A stretch of DNA of 35,590 nt from JAGPUQ01 sp036677085 (GCA_036677085.1 JAKFFI010000038.1:1-35590), one strand, 5' to 3'. Shown: positions 23,922-33,836, numbered from the stretch's first letter. Numbers and translations: made by a program. The notes: a model not told the origin generated them from the sequence alone.

Positions 23922-26102
23922 ATGGCTGGATCCACCAAGAATTCGCTGCAAATCTCCGTTCGGACACAACTCGTCGATCTCCAACCCGGCGACAAGCCGC
24001 CCCAACTTGCCGTTTACGTATTTTCTTCTGAAGGCACCCTGCTGACGTCCGCGCCGGCGGGCGAAAAGGAAACCCTGCTCAACCTCGAGCCGCCCGCTGC
24101 CGTCGCCCGACTGCGCGTCGTGGCGGGACCGCGCATGGAGGAACGGCAAGCCGAGTTGAGCGAACTGCTCCGCCGCGGCGCCCAGGAGCAGTTTTTGCGG
24201 ATCGATCCGAACAATCTGCGCCACGAACTGCCGTTCACCATCTATCCCGACATCTGGCGTTGCTGGCTCAAAAGCGCCTGCATCGTGCGCGGCAACCTGT
24301 ACAAGCGTGTGCTGATCGGCGGGATTTACGAAAATTATCCGGTATGCGACGCCACCGTCGAGGTCTACGAAGTCGATCCCCTGTGGATCATCCTGCCCAA
24401 GCTACCGGACCTGGACATCGACCGGCTGCGCGACATCATCCTGCGGCCGATTCCCATTCCAGACCCGATTCCCGGACCCGATCCGGCTCCGTTTGCGCGC
24501 TCTGCGATGGCGCCGGTGCAACGGCAACTGCGCCAACTGCCCACGTCCGCGGCGGCACCCGAGGCAGCGCACGCATTGGCAGCCCTGCCCCAAGCCTCGG
24601 CGCTGCGTTACAGCGCCGAGGTGGGCAGCCGCCTGCAATTTCAACAGGCGCTGATCGACCACGCCGAGCTGATTCGGCCCCTGCTGTGCCTCTACTACCC
24701 GCGTTTCGTCACCATGCAGCGGGTGGCCACCGCCAAGACCGACGACTGCGGGCATTTTCAAACGCTGTTCTTCAATGGCTGCAATAACCCCGACCAGCCC
24801 GATCTGTATTTCAAGGCCAAACAGAAATTGTTCGGCTGGCTCGACGTCTACATCCATGCGCCGACGCCCATCGCCTGCCACACCTGGTGGAATTACCGCT
24901 GCGGCACCGAAGTCAATCTCTACACCACAAGTCCCTGGGCGCATACCTGCGCGCCCTGCCCGCCGGTAATCGGCCCCCCTGGGAAGAACCGCTGGGTGGC
25001 GTTTCTGGCGATCGGCGCACGCGGACTGAACAATATCTATGGTACGGCGAAGGACCTCGTCGGCAGCGTCACGGCCGACAACCTGGGTCTGACCCAGGAC
25101 GGTCGTCCCTGGGGCGGGATGCTATTGCCACGCCTGGAATTTTCCAACGCCCTGGAAGCCGCCGGCGTGGTCTACTATCAGATGTCATGGCGTCGGGGTT
25201 CGAGCGGAACCTTCCTTCCGCTGACCGGGGAGATTCACCACTACTATCGCCACGACGTACCCACGCCCACCGGCGACATGCCGGTCTGGTCACCGCACAC
25301 ACTGGGCCCGGTGGAAGCGGACGATGGGGCGGGGCACAAGATTCCCAATCTGTTCAGGATCCCCTTCCCCTCCGTCGCTCCCGCCGGAGTCTGGGATACG
25401 CCGCCGGATATCGCCGAAATTCAGCAGCACTTTGCCAGCGCCAAAATACCCACTCCAAGCATTGCCCCCGGCATGACCTACAGCCCGGCCGGGGCATTGG
25501 TGGGCACCGACACCAGCGGCAAATACCAGTTTGCGGTAGATCTGTTCGACGCCAAGGGTCAGCCGGTCGATATCGCCGCGCTCGGCATCGTCTACGCGGT
25601 GCCCACCGACCCCGATAGTTCCGGCACCATCCACACGGTGGACGCGTCCGACCTGGGTCTGGTCAGCGGCAACCGCATGATCGTCACCCTGCACATCGAC
25701 AACAACCACTGTTTCGCGGACATCGCGCCGCCCACCATCGGCGCTGCGGAAGCCGACCCCTGCTGCGGCGTACTCCACTATCAGCCCAGCGACAGCGTCA
25801 CTCTCGGCTGGCGCGCCCTGCACCCGCATGGATTCGCGCAATACGCGTTCGGCGTGGTGCGCGGGACGGCCCCGGTCCACAGTGAAGGCTGGACACCGGT
25901 TGCCGGTAGCAGCAGTCCGTTGAGCATCGGTGTCTACAACTTGCTCAACGACAACCTGCTGGAGGGTTGCCTCATCGACGGCTGCACAGTCGCCGGGTTC
26001 AGCGAGAATCTGTATGTGGACTCGCTGGCTACCGATGGCTGGAATAGCGAACTGGGCTACGACGCCAGTGCGGTGCGCGCGTTTGTGCTGGCCAAGGGCT
26101 GA
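23922..26102 (+). CDS. Giant-gene 1: unknown protein with split transthyretin-like domain
   Basis: A 726-aa protein; ATG 23922 with AGGAG 7 bases upstream. It has no signal peptide or membrane segment. Residues 1-70 are beta-rich (ISVRTQLVDLQPG, VYVFSSEGTLL). Residues 111-152 (IWRCWLKSACIVRGNLYKRV, VCDATVEVYEVDP) and 263-300 (VATAKTDDCGHFQTLFF, PDLYFKAKQK) together resemble a transthyretin/carboxypeptidase-regulatory beta-sandwich, interrupted by a Pro-rich hinge IPIPDPIPGPDPAP (177-190) and an Ala-rich helix. It is Cys-rich here (about ten Cys between 114 and 346, incl. CHTWWNYRCG and TCAPCPP). Residues 410-470 (VYYQMSWRRGSSGTFLPL) and 500-600 look like further beta-sandwich modules with a Cys-rich tail (ADPCCGVLHY). 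I recognise no named family. The next gene begins 113 bases later. A surface or complex-forming role is an inference. Confidence 0.88.
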   Translation: MAGSTKNSLQISVRTQLVDLQPGDKPPQLAVYVFSSEGTLLTSAPAGEKETLLNLEPPAAVARLRVVAGPRMEERQAELSELLRRGAQEQFLRIDPNNLRHELPFTIYPDIWRCWLKSACIVRGNLYKRVLIGGIYENYPVCDATVEVYEVDPLWIILPKLPDLDIDRLRDIILRPIPIPDPIPGPDPAPFARSAMAPVQRQLRQLPTSAAAPEAAHALAALPQASALRYSAEVGSRLQFQQALIDHAELIRPLLCLYYPRFVTMQRVATAKTDDCGHFQTLFFNGCNNPDQPDLYFKAKQKLFGWLDVYIHAPTPIACHTWWNYRCGTEVNLYTTSPWAHTCAPCPPVIGPPGKNRWVAFLAIGARGLNNIYGTAKDLVGSVTADNLGLTQDGRPWGGMLLPRLEFSNALEAAGVVYYQMSWRRGSSGTFLPLTGEIHHYYRHDVPTPTGDMPVWSPHTLGPVEADDGAGHKIPNLFRIPFPSVAPAGVWDTPPDIAEIQQHFASAKIPTPSIAPGMTYSPAGALVGTDTSGKYQFAVDLFDAKGQPVDIAALGIVYAVPTDPDSSGTIHTVDASDLGLVSGNRMIVTLHIDNNHCFADIAPPTIGAAEADPCCGVLHYQPSDSVTLGWRALHPHGFAQYAFGVVRGTAPVHSEGWTPVAGSSSPLSIGVYNLLNDNLLEGCLIDGCTVAGFSENLYVDSLATDGWNSELGYDASAVRAFVLAKG

Positions 26103-26215
26103 GGTGTAAAGCTCGTCAACCGAAGAAAGCGCGAGGGACAGACACTGTCGCCGAATGGTCGCCGACCGGGTTTGCCCCTCGCATTGACGTTTGTCCACAT
26201 CGGGAAGGGATCGCC

Positions 26216-29200
26216 ATGAATCTTCTGCAACACCTGATTCGGCCGGACGACCTGCTGAATCTGTGGATCGAAACCGATAATCTGCGTCTCGATGCGGACC
26301 TTGGCGACGGCGCCGCTGCATCGGTCGACGGACAGGGACCGATCCCGGCTCTGGTCGTGGACGATCCGCAGCGGCCCGGCTTGCTGATGGTGATATTTCC
26401 GCCCCAGCATATCGCCGAAGAAGCGGTGTTCGAAACGCCGCCCTTCACCGGCGACCCGGACCCGAACCGGCCGCCTCCGGAACCACCGGGCACGCCCGAT
26501 GAGACGCGCCCCGCGCCCGGCCACTTCAAGACGCGGATCGCCCGGTCGAGTCGGCTGGTATTCGAAGTGCCCAACGGCCACCGCATTCCCTACACCACCG
26601 AGGGTCTGCTCGACTGGAGCGCGCTGGTGCCGCGCCTGCATCCCATTGCAGCACTGGGCGAGCAGGCGACGGCCGCCGAACGCGCCGCCGCCCCGGCCCT
26701 GAGCGCGCCGGACGCACACCAGACGGTGCTGGAACTGCCCTATGCACTGCTCATTTCTCCCGGCAGTACAGGCGTCTGGCAACACCGTCTGTCCCCGGCG
26801 ACCCATGCCGGCCGCAGCGAGCTGTGGCACACTCGACTGGCGCTGCGTGGCCCCGACGGGAAAATTGCGGAGCTCGATGCGGATCACACCGCGCCGCTGC
26901 GCGCCCTGTGGTCAACCGACCCAATCAGTAAACAGCACGACATTTCGAATACGCCCGGCATCGGCCGCACCGCCCTTGCTCCCGATGATCGCCGCCAATT
27001 GGTGATCCTCACCTCGGCCTTTCACGGTTACGAAACCAATCCGGACCTGGCGCCCAGGACCTTCGCCGCATTCGATCGGGCAACGGGATATCTGCGTGAT
27101 CTGCGTCCCTGGCGACGGACCCCGGCGCCCTATTTGCCCTTACCTTTCCACGCCCGGCAACTGATGCTGTCACCGCTGGGCGGGTGGCTGAAATCACGCG
27201 GGAGGTGGGAGCCTCCCAGACCGGCCAAGCCGTCCCGGCGGTTTGAGGCGATCGACGTCCTGCGCGATCACCACTGGACGGATGTGTTGGCGCCGATCGC
27301 CCGCCGCGCCCCGGCGCCTGCCCTGCGCGCGGACAAAGTGTCGGATCGGCTGCTGGAAATGTTCGTGCCTGCGGCGCCTGTGGCTTCCGGCAGCGCACTG
27401 GATCTGTCCGAGTGGGTGCACGTCGCCACCCAGGGCCGCGATCACTATGTGCGGGTGGTTTACGAAGGCGAGCTGTGGCCGTTTCGCCACCGCGCCGCGC
27501 TGATCAAGATCACCGAGCGCGAATTTCGCCGCGACTCCGCCAGCGGACTGGTCGTGGCCTGTCTGGTGCAGCGCATGTTCATCGTCGTGCGCGAGCCGGA
27601 AAAAACCCTCGACCGGCGCAACAACCCCTTCACCCGCGTGCGGCTAACCACGCTGGTTACGCCGGATCTGGCCGAACCGGTGGTGAACGCGCCGTTTCAC
27701 CGCACGTTCTGGGTAGAAGTCGGGCCCGGCGCGCAACGCCAGAAATTCCATTTCCACGCCGTAGGTACCGATCAGGCCGGCCGCGCGGTGGATTTCACCA
27801 TGCCACTGGTGTTCGCCTCGATCACGGATGTCGATGACCGCATCGGAAATATTGCTGGTCTGTACAACTCCGATGCGCAAAGAGGCGCCGACGCGCTGGG
27901 TCACAAGATCGCCTATACACCCCTGCGCGGCACCGAAAACGCGCTGCTCGCCAGCCAGGTCCTGTTGTTCGATGCCGATCCGAGTGGCGCGAAGCCGGCA
28001 CTGCACAGCGCCGCCGTGCACATATCGCAACTGGAGGATTTACTGGGCAACAGCGCACCGGCCGAGATTGCCTACGACACCACCTACACCAGCAACGGCT
28101 ACGATGCCGCCAACCGCACCGGCGTGTTCGCCACCCTGATCACGCCGCAGCCGCTCGCGTTTCGCGCCGATCAGGCCGGCGGCATCGCGACACCCAATCA
28201 GACCATTACCGCGCTGTCCGACCAGCAGGGCCCGGTGGCGGGCGATGTGGCCAAGGCGCGCGCCGATGAGTTCGATCCGGCGGCATATTTTCCCAAGGGC
28301 GCGCCGCGGCTGTTTGGAACCTTTGATCTGCTTGACCTTCTCCTTGCCGCGGGTGGACTCGCCAAACAGGCGCCGATGCTCAGGAGCGAGCGCGTCGGGA
28401 ATACTCTGGTCACTTCATTGCACTGGCAGCCCGCTGTCCGAAAAATCGATCTGGGTATCGCGAAGTTCCTTCCCAAGGAATCACCACCGGGAACGGTAAT
28501 CTCGGCACTGAAGATCGATAGCCGCATCGAGAGCCCGCTGACCGGTGCCACTCCGCCGCGATCCGAGTTCAAGGGCAGTCTGACCGACTTCGATATCGAG
28601 ATTTTGAGTTCGGTGACGCTGCACTTCGTCCGCTTCGGATTTGCGAGCATCAATGGCGCCAAGCCCGATGTCAGTGTGGCATTGCATGACGATCATCCCC
28701 TGTCTTTCACGGGCGATCTGCAATTTGTCGAGGAGCTGCGCAAGGCCATTCCGCCCGGCCTGTTCGGTAAGGGCGCGAGCATCGAATTGATCGGCACCGG
28801 TGTGCGCGCGGGCTTTGCCATTGCGCTGCCGCCGCTGGAGATCGGCGTATTCGCTCTCAAGGACGTGAGCCTGGGCGCGGCCCTGACCCTGCCGTTTCTG
28901 GATGGCAAGCCGCTGTTTGATTTCAACGTGTCGGAACGGGCCAATCCGTTTCAGCTACGGGTGGCGTTTTTTGCCGGCGGTGGCTTCTTCCATTTGCAAC
29001 TCGACACCGCCGGCATGCGGCAACTGGAAGCCGCGCTGGAATTCGGCGCCGCTTTCGGCCTCAACCTGGGCGTGGCAAGTGGCGAAGTCCACGCCATGGC
29101 CGGCATTTATTTCGCCATCCAGAAGGACAGCGACGGTAATGAGCTGTGCCGCCTGACCGGCTATCTGCGCCTCGGCGGCCGGCTGTCGGTGCTGGGCCTG

Positions 29201-29422
29201 ATCCGCATCTCGCTCGAGTTCAACCTGAGCTTCACCTACGACAGCGGTACTGACAAAGCCTATGGCCGCGCCACCCTGACGGTGCAGGTCGAGGTGCTGT
29301 TTTTCAGTGTATCCGTGGATCTGACGGTGGAACGGGCGTTTGGCGGTTCCGGCGATCCGCTGTTCCTGCAGACCTTCGATACCGCCCAGCGCTGGCAGGA
29401 CTACACCAGCGCCTTCGCCTGA
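26216..29422 (+). CDS. Giant-gene 2: unknown 1068-aa protein with long beta-rich C-terminal domain
   Basis: ATG 26216 follows GAAGGGA. No signal peptide or transmembrane helix is seen. Residues 1-70 carry LLNLWIETDNLRLDADLG; a Pro-rich linker (75-96, GDPDPNRPPPEPPGTP) separates it from a long central part (100-800) with alternating strands, including FHGYETNPDLAPRTFAAFD and HRTFWVEVGPGAQRQKFHFH. From about 830 to 1068 the sequence is a dense series of amphipathic strands with Gly turns: FAIALPPLEIGVFALKDVSL, FFAGGGFFHLQL, FGLNLGVASGEVHAMAGIYF, LRLGGRLSVLGLIRISLEF and VQVEVLFFSVSVDLTVERAF. Such runs suggest a beta-sheet tube or groove. The protein ends just 10 bases before the next ATG. No named family was recognised; the strong pattern in the C-terminus suggests a conserved family. 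Confidence 0.9.
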   Translation: MNLLQHLIRPDDLLNLWIETDNLRLDADLGDGAAASVDGQGPIPALVVDDPQRPGLLMVIFPPQHIAEEAVFETPPFTGDPDPNRPPPEPPGTPDETRPAPGHFKTRIARSSRLVFEVPNGHRIPYTTEGLLDWSALVPRLHPIAALGEQATAAERAAAPALSAPDAHQTVLELPYALLISPGSTGVWQHRLSPATHAGRSELWHTRLALRGPDGKIAELDADHTAPLRALWSTDPISKQHDISNTPGIGRTALAPDDRRQLVILTSAFHGYETNPDLAPRTFAAFDRATGYLRDLRPWRRTPAPYLPLPFHARQLMLSPLGGWLKSRGRWEPPRPAKPSRRFEAIDVLRDHHWTDVLAPIARRAPAPALRADKVSDRLLEMFVPAAPVASGSALDLSEWVHVATQGRDHYVRVVYEGELWPFRHRAALIKITEREFRRDSASGLVVACLVQRMFIVVREPEKTLDRRNNPFTRVRLTTLVTPDLAEPVVNAPFHRTFWVEVGPGAQRQKFHFHAVGTDQAGRAVDFTMPLVFASITDVDDRIGNIAGLYNSDAQRGADALGHKIAYTPLRGTENALLASQVLLFDADPSGAKPALHSAAVHISQLEDLLGNSAPAEIAYDTTYTSNGYDAANRTGVFATLITPQPLAFRADQAGGIATPNQTITALSDQQGPVAGDVAKARADEFDPAAYFPKGAPRLFGTFDLLDLLLAAGGLAKQAPMLRSERVGNTLVTSLHWQPAVRKIDLGIAKFLPKESPPGTVISALKIDSRIESPLTGATPPRSEFKGSLTDFDIEILSSVTLHFVRFGFASINGAKPDVSVALHDDHPLSFTGDLQFVEELRKAIPPGLFGKGASIELIGTGVRAGFAIALPPLEIGVFALKDVSLGAALTLPFLDGKPLFDFNVSERANPFQLRVAFFAGGGFFHLQLDTAGMRQLEAALEFGAAFGLNLGVASGEVHAMAGIYFAIQKDSDGNELCRLTGYLRLGGRLSVLGLIRISLEFNLSFTYDSGTDKAYGRATLTVQVEVLFFSVSVDLTVERAFGGSGDPLFLQTFDTAQRWQDYTSAFA

Positions 29423-29432
29423 GAGGAACATC

Positions 29433-32400
29433 ATGGCCACCGAACAATCACTGATCCTTACGGTAGTCCCACGCGACGGTGCAGCCCATGGCGACGTCGT
29501 CGAATTGTCCGTCGTGGTATCACCCCGGCTGCGCGGCGGCCAGAATCTCGGTCAATTCCCCGACTGGCTGGACTGGACCGGGCGCCTGGTCGAACAGGGG
29601 CTGCGCCTGAAACTCTTGGCGGGCGGTCACAGCAGCGAGCTGGTGGTGAACACCGACGTGCTGCGCCCCACGCTTTGGAGCCGCCTGTTTCACAAAGACA
29701 CGCCGGTGCGCAGCCACCGCTTCGATGATCATGCCGAGCGTGCCGGTGAGGGCGTGCTGAGCCACTCCATGCGCGACGGGCTGAGTCTGCTGAAATCGGT
29801 GTACCGGCGCGCCAGCGTCGACCTGGCGCTGCCCGCTGCCGACGGCGGCCCGCGCAAGCACGACCTGGGCAATCGCGGTGTGCTCGCCGACCTGCTCGAC
29901 GGCGTTGCCGTGCACTGGGACGAGAAAAACGCCCGTGAGCTGCGCGTCCGCAATCGCCGCCAGAGCTTGCAGGAACGCGACCCGGCCAGTCTGGCGGCAT
30001 TTCGTGGCACGGCGCGCCTGGACGCCGAAGGCGCCTATCCGGCCACGGATGTCGCCCACTGGAATGCCGCCCAGAGAAACCAGGTAGCCGAGCGTTTTGC
30101 CAGCTACAGCCGCATGCCCACGCCAAGCTATGCCGAAGGCAAAGCGCCGGGAGATCCCAACGGCCCGCTGCTGCCGGATCCGGACGCCGCGCTCGATTTT
30201 CACCAGGCGCTGTCGGCACTGGGCAGCTATCCGGCGTTACAGCGCGCGCTGGGGCTCGTTTTCGACTTTCGTGTGCCAAGGGCGGACCTCGGCGCCACCG
30301 GCAACACAGCGCTATTTCTGTCGATCACGGGTTTCAGTCTGGACCTGCGCACACCGGTCACCCTGAACCCGGTGCGTACCGCGTATTTCCTGCTCCCGGT
30401 GGCCAACGGCCAGAACTGGCTGTTCGGGGCCGCGCCGCGCAGCGGCCTGGGGCGTGGGCTATTCGGCGTCGCGGTGCTGGATGCGCTGCGTTTCGGTCTC
30501 GCTCAGGTCGATGTGGACGGCGGCCTGCACAAGAACATTGTCCTCGCCGAAAGTCTGCATCCGCGCACCGGCGGATTGCCTCCGGCGTTCGCCGCGCATC
30601 CGGAGGTGTACGACCCGAGCGCCACGCTGCCGGCGCTGCGCTCCGGCGGGTTCACGCTTTACGCGGACGCCCGCGCCGCGGCCTGGATCGACAGTTTGCA
30701 ACAGGGCAAGGCGCTCAACACGGCGTTCGAGCAGGGCAATCCGGTCGATCTGCACAGCGAGGATCTGGTGCGCGGGCTGCGTCTGGATGTGTGGGACGAT
30801 CACAGCGAACGCTGGCATTCCCTGCATGCGCGCAGCGCCAAGTACCGCATCGGCGAACTCGATTTCGATCCGGTCAGCGAAGGTTTCGATGCGGATCTCG
30901 AAGAAGGCTGGATGGAAAGTGCCGCGACCCGTCCCGCGCCCGGCACCGACCCGGGCGAAGCGCATTTTTATCTGCACGAGGCGCTGGCGCGCTGGTCGGG
31001 CTGGAGCCTGTCGGCGCCGCGTCCGGACCTGTCGCTACCGGTTGCGCCCCAGGAGCGCGATCCGGTCGCGCTTGCGGACAAACCGCAGGCACCCTTCGAT
31101 ATCGAAGTGCAGCACCGTGTCCTTCCCGGCAGTCTGCCGAGCCTGCGTTTTGGTCGCCGCTACCGGGTGCGCGTGCGCCTGGTGAATCTTGCCGGCCTCA
31201 GCCCGCCGCTGAACGATCCCCTGACCGACCTCCTGTCCGCCGTGTTTGGCTTGCCCAACGCAGCCCAGGATGGCTTTGCGTATCGGCGTTTCGAGCCGAT
31301 ACCGCCGCCACAGGTCGTCGTGGATGACGCGGCCGCCATTCTGGGACCGGGTTCCACCCTGCTGCGTCTGGTGATCCGTACCGACAACATCGCGACGGCC
31401 GAAGACCAGCGGGCGGCCGACACCAGCGCCGCCAGCCGCCACCTGCTGCCGCCGCGCACCAGCGTGGAACTGGGCGAGCGCCTGGGTATGTTCGACGACG
31501 CCAGCGGCAAGCTGCGCGGCGACGCGGCAACCTGGCAACTGATCGGCGAACGCGATGCCGGCGAACTGCCGCAGGAAACCCACGAAGTCGCGGGACAGGA
31601 GAAAACCTTTCCGCTGATCGCGGGTGACTCACCCCTGGTTTTGCCCTATCTGCCGGACCCGTTGGCGCGCGGCGTCGCGCTGCGGGATCTTCCCGGCACG
31701 CCCTCGGGCACGCTGGTCCGCGTCGATGCCGGCACGCCGGCGGGACCGCTGGTCTATGCACCTCTGCCGGCCGCCAATCCGCGCCCCGGTTCGGCGACGT
31801 TGATCGGCTTTGGCGGCGCGGCCGACTGGCAACTGGCGCGCGGCCTGCGCCTGCGTCTTGCCGAATCGGCCGACGGGCAGGCACAGGTGCCGGACTGGGA
31901 TCCAGCCACGCGCACCCTGACCCTGTATCTGCCCAAAGGCCATCGCACGGTAGTTGCGGCGAGCTGTTATCTGGAGGCGCTCGACCTGCCCCGCATGGGT
32001 GTCTGGTCCTGGCTGGAGGAGGAAATCGCCGAGCGCCTCACCCACAGCCCGCGCCCACCGGGGCTGCAACCGGGCGCCGCCGTGGACGAGACCGCGCACA
32101 TCCTGCAGCGCGTGGCGGAAGGCGGGCACTGGATGCTGACGCCGCCGACCCTGCTCGAACTGGTGCATGCGCTGCGCCAGCCCCTGGGACATCCGGTCTT
32201 TTCTGCCCTGGATATCGATCATTCGGAACGTTCGGATGGCCTGCTCACGGCCCCTGTCACCGGTCGCGGCGACCGGGATGAACTGGCCACCCTGACCGGC
32301 TGGCGCCACTACGGCGCGAGCGATGCCTATCTGCTGGGCGCCTTGCATGTGCATGGTGTCGCCACCGCCCGCGTCGATGTGCTGGCCGCCTGGGAAGACC

Positions 32401-33836
32401 CCGTCGACGATCCCGCGCAGCCGCTGCCCGGCACCAGCCCCCAGGCGGCCATCGTCGAGCGGATCGACCTGCCCAGCACCCATGAGGGCTATCTGCTGGC
32501 TGCGGATGCAACCCCGCCCAACCCGGATCAGCCTTTTTCCAAGGGCCATGGCCGCGCCGTGGGCTACTACGACCCCGAGCACGATCAGATCGCGTTCGTC
32601 AAAGCGGGGGATCGCGCCCTGCCGGCGGCCAGGTATCGGCAACTCGATTTTTACCAGGATGCCGCGCCGCGCCACACCTTGGGCGACACCCGCCATCATC
32701 GGGTGCACTACCGGGCGGTCGCGGTCTCCCGCGACAGCGACTGTTTCCCGGTGCCCGCCGACGGCGAGCCGGGTTTCACGCGCGACAGCGCAGCGATCGA
32801 GGTCTCGATCCCCGCCTCCAGCCGACCCCTGGCGCCGGATATCGCCTATGTGGTGCCCAGCTTCGCCTGGCAGCGCCAGACCGACACCGGTGTCAAGCGC
32901 AGCCTGCGCTTCGGCGGCGGACTGCGCGTTTACCTGCACCGGCCGTGGTATTCATCGGGAGAAGGAGAACTGCTCGGCGTGAGCCTGTGGAGTGGCGGTG
33001 CCTGGCCGGACGACACCGAGCGCAAACGGCTGAAGTCCTATTTCACCCAGTGGGGGATGGATCCGATCTGGGATACCCGCGCACTCGGCGGCGTCCCGCG
33101 GATCGGAAATTTTCCGGACCGTATCGCCCAGGCGAGCGGCGTGTCACTGGCAGCGCCCGATGTGGAGAACCTCCAGGTCGATGTCGTCGCCTTTGCAACC
33201 CAGTTCGATCCTGAACGCAAGCTATGGTTTGCCGATCTTACCCTCGACCACGGCGACACCTACATGCCTTTCGTGCGTCTCGCGCTGGTGCGCTATCAGC
33301 CCGAGGCGCTCCCCGATGCGCGTATCTCCCGCGCAGTGCTGGCGGATTTCGCTCAACTGACGCCGGATCGGGCGGTATTGGTACACGCCGATCCATTGCA
33401 GGCGCGCACCCTGCGGGTGCAGGTCTCCGGCATCACCCCGCGCGGGCCCGAGGCCGTCATTCACCACACCCACGTCCGTCGACCGCCGCCTCCGGTGCCG
33501 CCAACGCGGTTCCGGATTCAGGTGCAGGCAAGGATTCCCGGCATTGATTCGGATCTTGCCTGGGAGACGGTTCCGGCCACGGTGGCCAGCGTGGAAGTTC
33601 ATCGCGAACCGGTCGCACCCGGAACGGAAGATCTCGCACTTTGGCAAGGCCGTGTGCAGTTCGCGGAGGCGATCGCAGCCAATCGCTATCGCCTCCTGAT
33701 CGAGGAATACGAGCTGATCAGCACCGAGGCTCCGGGGCCGGGCATGGTGCCCATGCCCGGCCCCGGGCGTCTGATGTTCGCGGAGACGGTGGCGATCGAC
33801 GCTACGCTGGCAGGTGTCGCGGCCGACGACACCTGA
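29433..33836 (+). CDS. Giant-gene 3: unknown 1467-aa protein
   Basis: ATG 29433 with GAGAGGA 5 bases upstream, 10 bases after the stop of the 1068-aa gene: clear co-translation. No signal peptide. The N-terminus opens with a beta segment (SLILTVVPRDGAAHGD, then VELSVVVSPRLRGG and FPDWLDWTGRLVEQGLRLKL) and a helical part (MRDGLSLLKSVYRRASVDLA). The centre includes fibronectin/Ig-like signatures (about residues 555-590: SLRFGRRYRVRVRLVNLAGL). Beta-rich modules follow: DPATRTLTLYLPKGHRTV, LGALHVHGVATARVDVLAAW, and VQVSGITPRGPEAVIHHTHV. Trp pairs and Gly-Pro turns recur to the C-terminus (AWETVPATVASVEVHREPVA; PGPGMVPMPGPG). Very few Cys. No family could be named. With genes 1 and 2 it most likely forms one complex or assembly; function is open. 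Confidence 0.9.
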   Translation: MATEQSLILTVVPRDGAAHGDVVELSVVVSPRLRGGQNLGQFPDWLDWTGRLVEQGLRLKLLAGGHSSELVVNTDVLRPTLWSRLFHKDTPVRSHRFDDHAERAGEGVLSHSMRDGLSLLKSVYRRASVDLALPAADGGPRKHDLGNRGVLADLLDGVAVHWDEKNARELRVRNRRQSLQERDPASLAAFRGTARLDAEGAYPATDVAHWNAAQRNQVAERFASYSRMPTPSYAEGKAPGDPNGPLLPDPDAALDFHQALSALGSYPALQRALGLVFDFRVPRADLGATGNTALFLSITGFSLDLRTPVTLNPVRTAYFLLPVANGQNWLFGAAPRSGLGRGLFGVAVLDALRFGLAQVDVDGGLHKNIVLAESLHPRTGGLPPAFAAHPEVYDPSATLPALRSGGFTLYADARAAAWIDSLQQGKALNTAFEQGNPVDLHSEDLVRGLRLDVWDDHSERWHSLHARSAKYRIGELDFDPVSEGFDADLEEGWMESAATRPAPGTDPGEAHFYLHEALARWSGWSLSAPRPDLSLPVAPQERDPVALADKPQAPFDIEVQHRVLPGSLPSLRFGRRYRVRVRLVNLAGLSPPLNDPLTDLLSAVFGLPNAAQDGFAYRRFEPIPPPQVVVDDAAAILGPGSTLLRLVIRTDNIATAEDQRAADTSAASRHLLPPRTSVELGERLGMFDDASGKLRGDAATWQLIGERDAGELPQETHEVAGQEKTFPLIAGDSPLVLPYLPDPLARGVALRDLPGTPSGTLVRVDAGTPAGPLVYAPLPAANPRPGSATLIGFGGAADWQLARGLRLRLAESADGQAQVPDWDPATRTLTLYLPKGHRTVVAASCYLEALDLPRMGVWSWLEEEIAERLTHSPRPPGLQPGAAVDETAHILQRVAEGGHWMLTPPTLLELVHALRQPLGHPVFSALDIDHSERSDGLLTAPVTGRGDRDELATLTGWRHYGASDAYLLGALHVHGVATARVDVLAAWEDPVDDPAQPLPGTSPQAAIVERIDLPSTHEGYLLAADATPPNPDQPFSKGHGRAVGYYDPEHDQIAFVKAGDRALPAARYRQLDFYQDAAPRHTLGDTRHHRVHYRAVAVSRDSDCFPVPADGEPGFTRDSAAIEVSIPASSRPLAPDIAYVVPSFAWQRQTDTGVKRSLRFGGGLRVYLHRPWYSSGEGELLGVSLWSGGAWPDDTERKRLKSYFTQWGMDPIWDTRALGGVPRIGNFPDRIAQASGVSLAAPDVENLQVDVVAFATQFDPERKLWFADLTLDHGDTYMPFVRLALVRYQPEALPDARISRAVLADFAQLTPDRAVLVHADPLQARTLRVQVSGITPRGPEAVIHHTHVRRPPPPVPPTRFRIQVQARIPGIDSDLAWETVPATVASVEVHREPVAPGTEDLALWQGRVQFAEAIAANRYRLLIEEYELISTEAPGPGMVPMPGPGRLMFAETVAIDATLAGVAADDT

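Noticed and set aside
26131..26182. GCGAGGG ... CCCTCGC arms between giant genes 1 and 2 as a terminator
   Set aside because: The loop is 38 bases and no T-run follows; at most a weak mRNA structure.
25290..26321. 343-codon open frame on the minus strand across giant genes 1 and 2
   Set aside because: It is antisense to well-supported genes, has no ribosome site or domain, and reflects the high GC third-position bias.
31629..32939. 436-codon minus-strand open frame inside the 1467-aa gene
   Set aside because: It is an antisense shadow with skewed composition (Arg/Gly/Gln-rich) and no recognisable motif.
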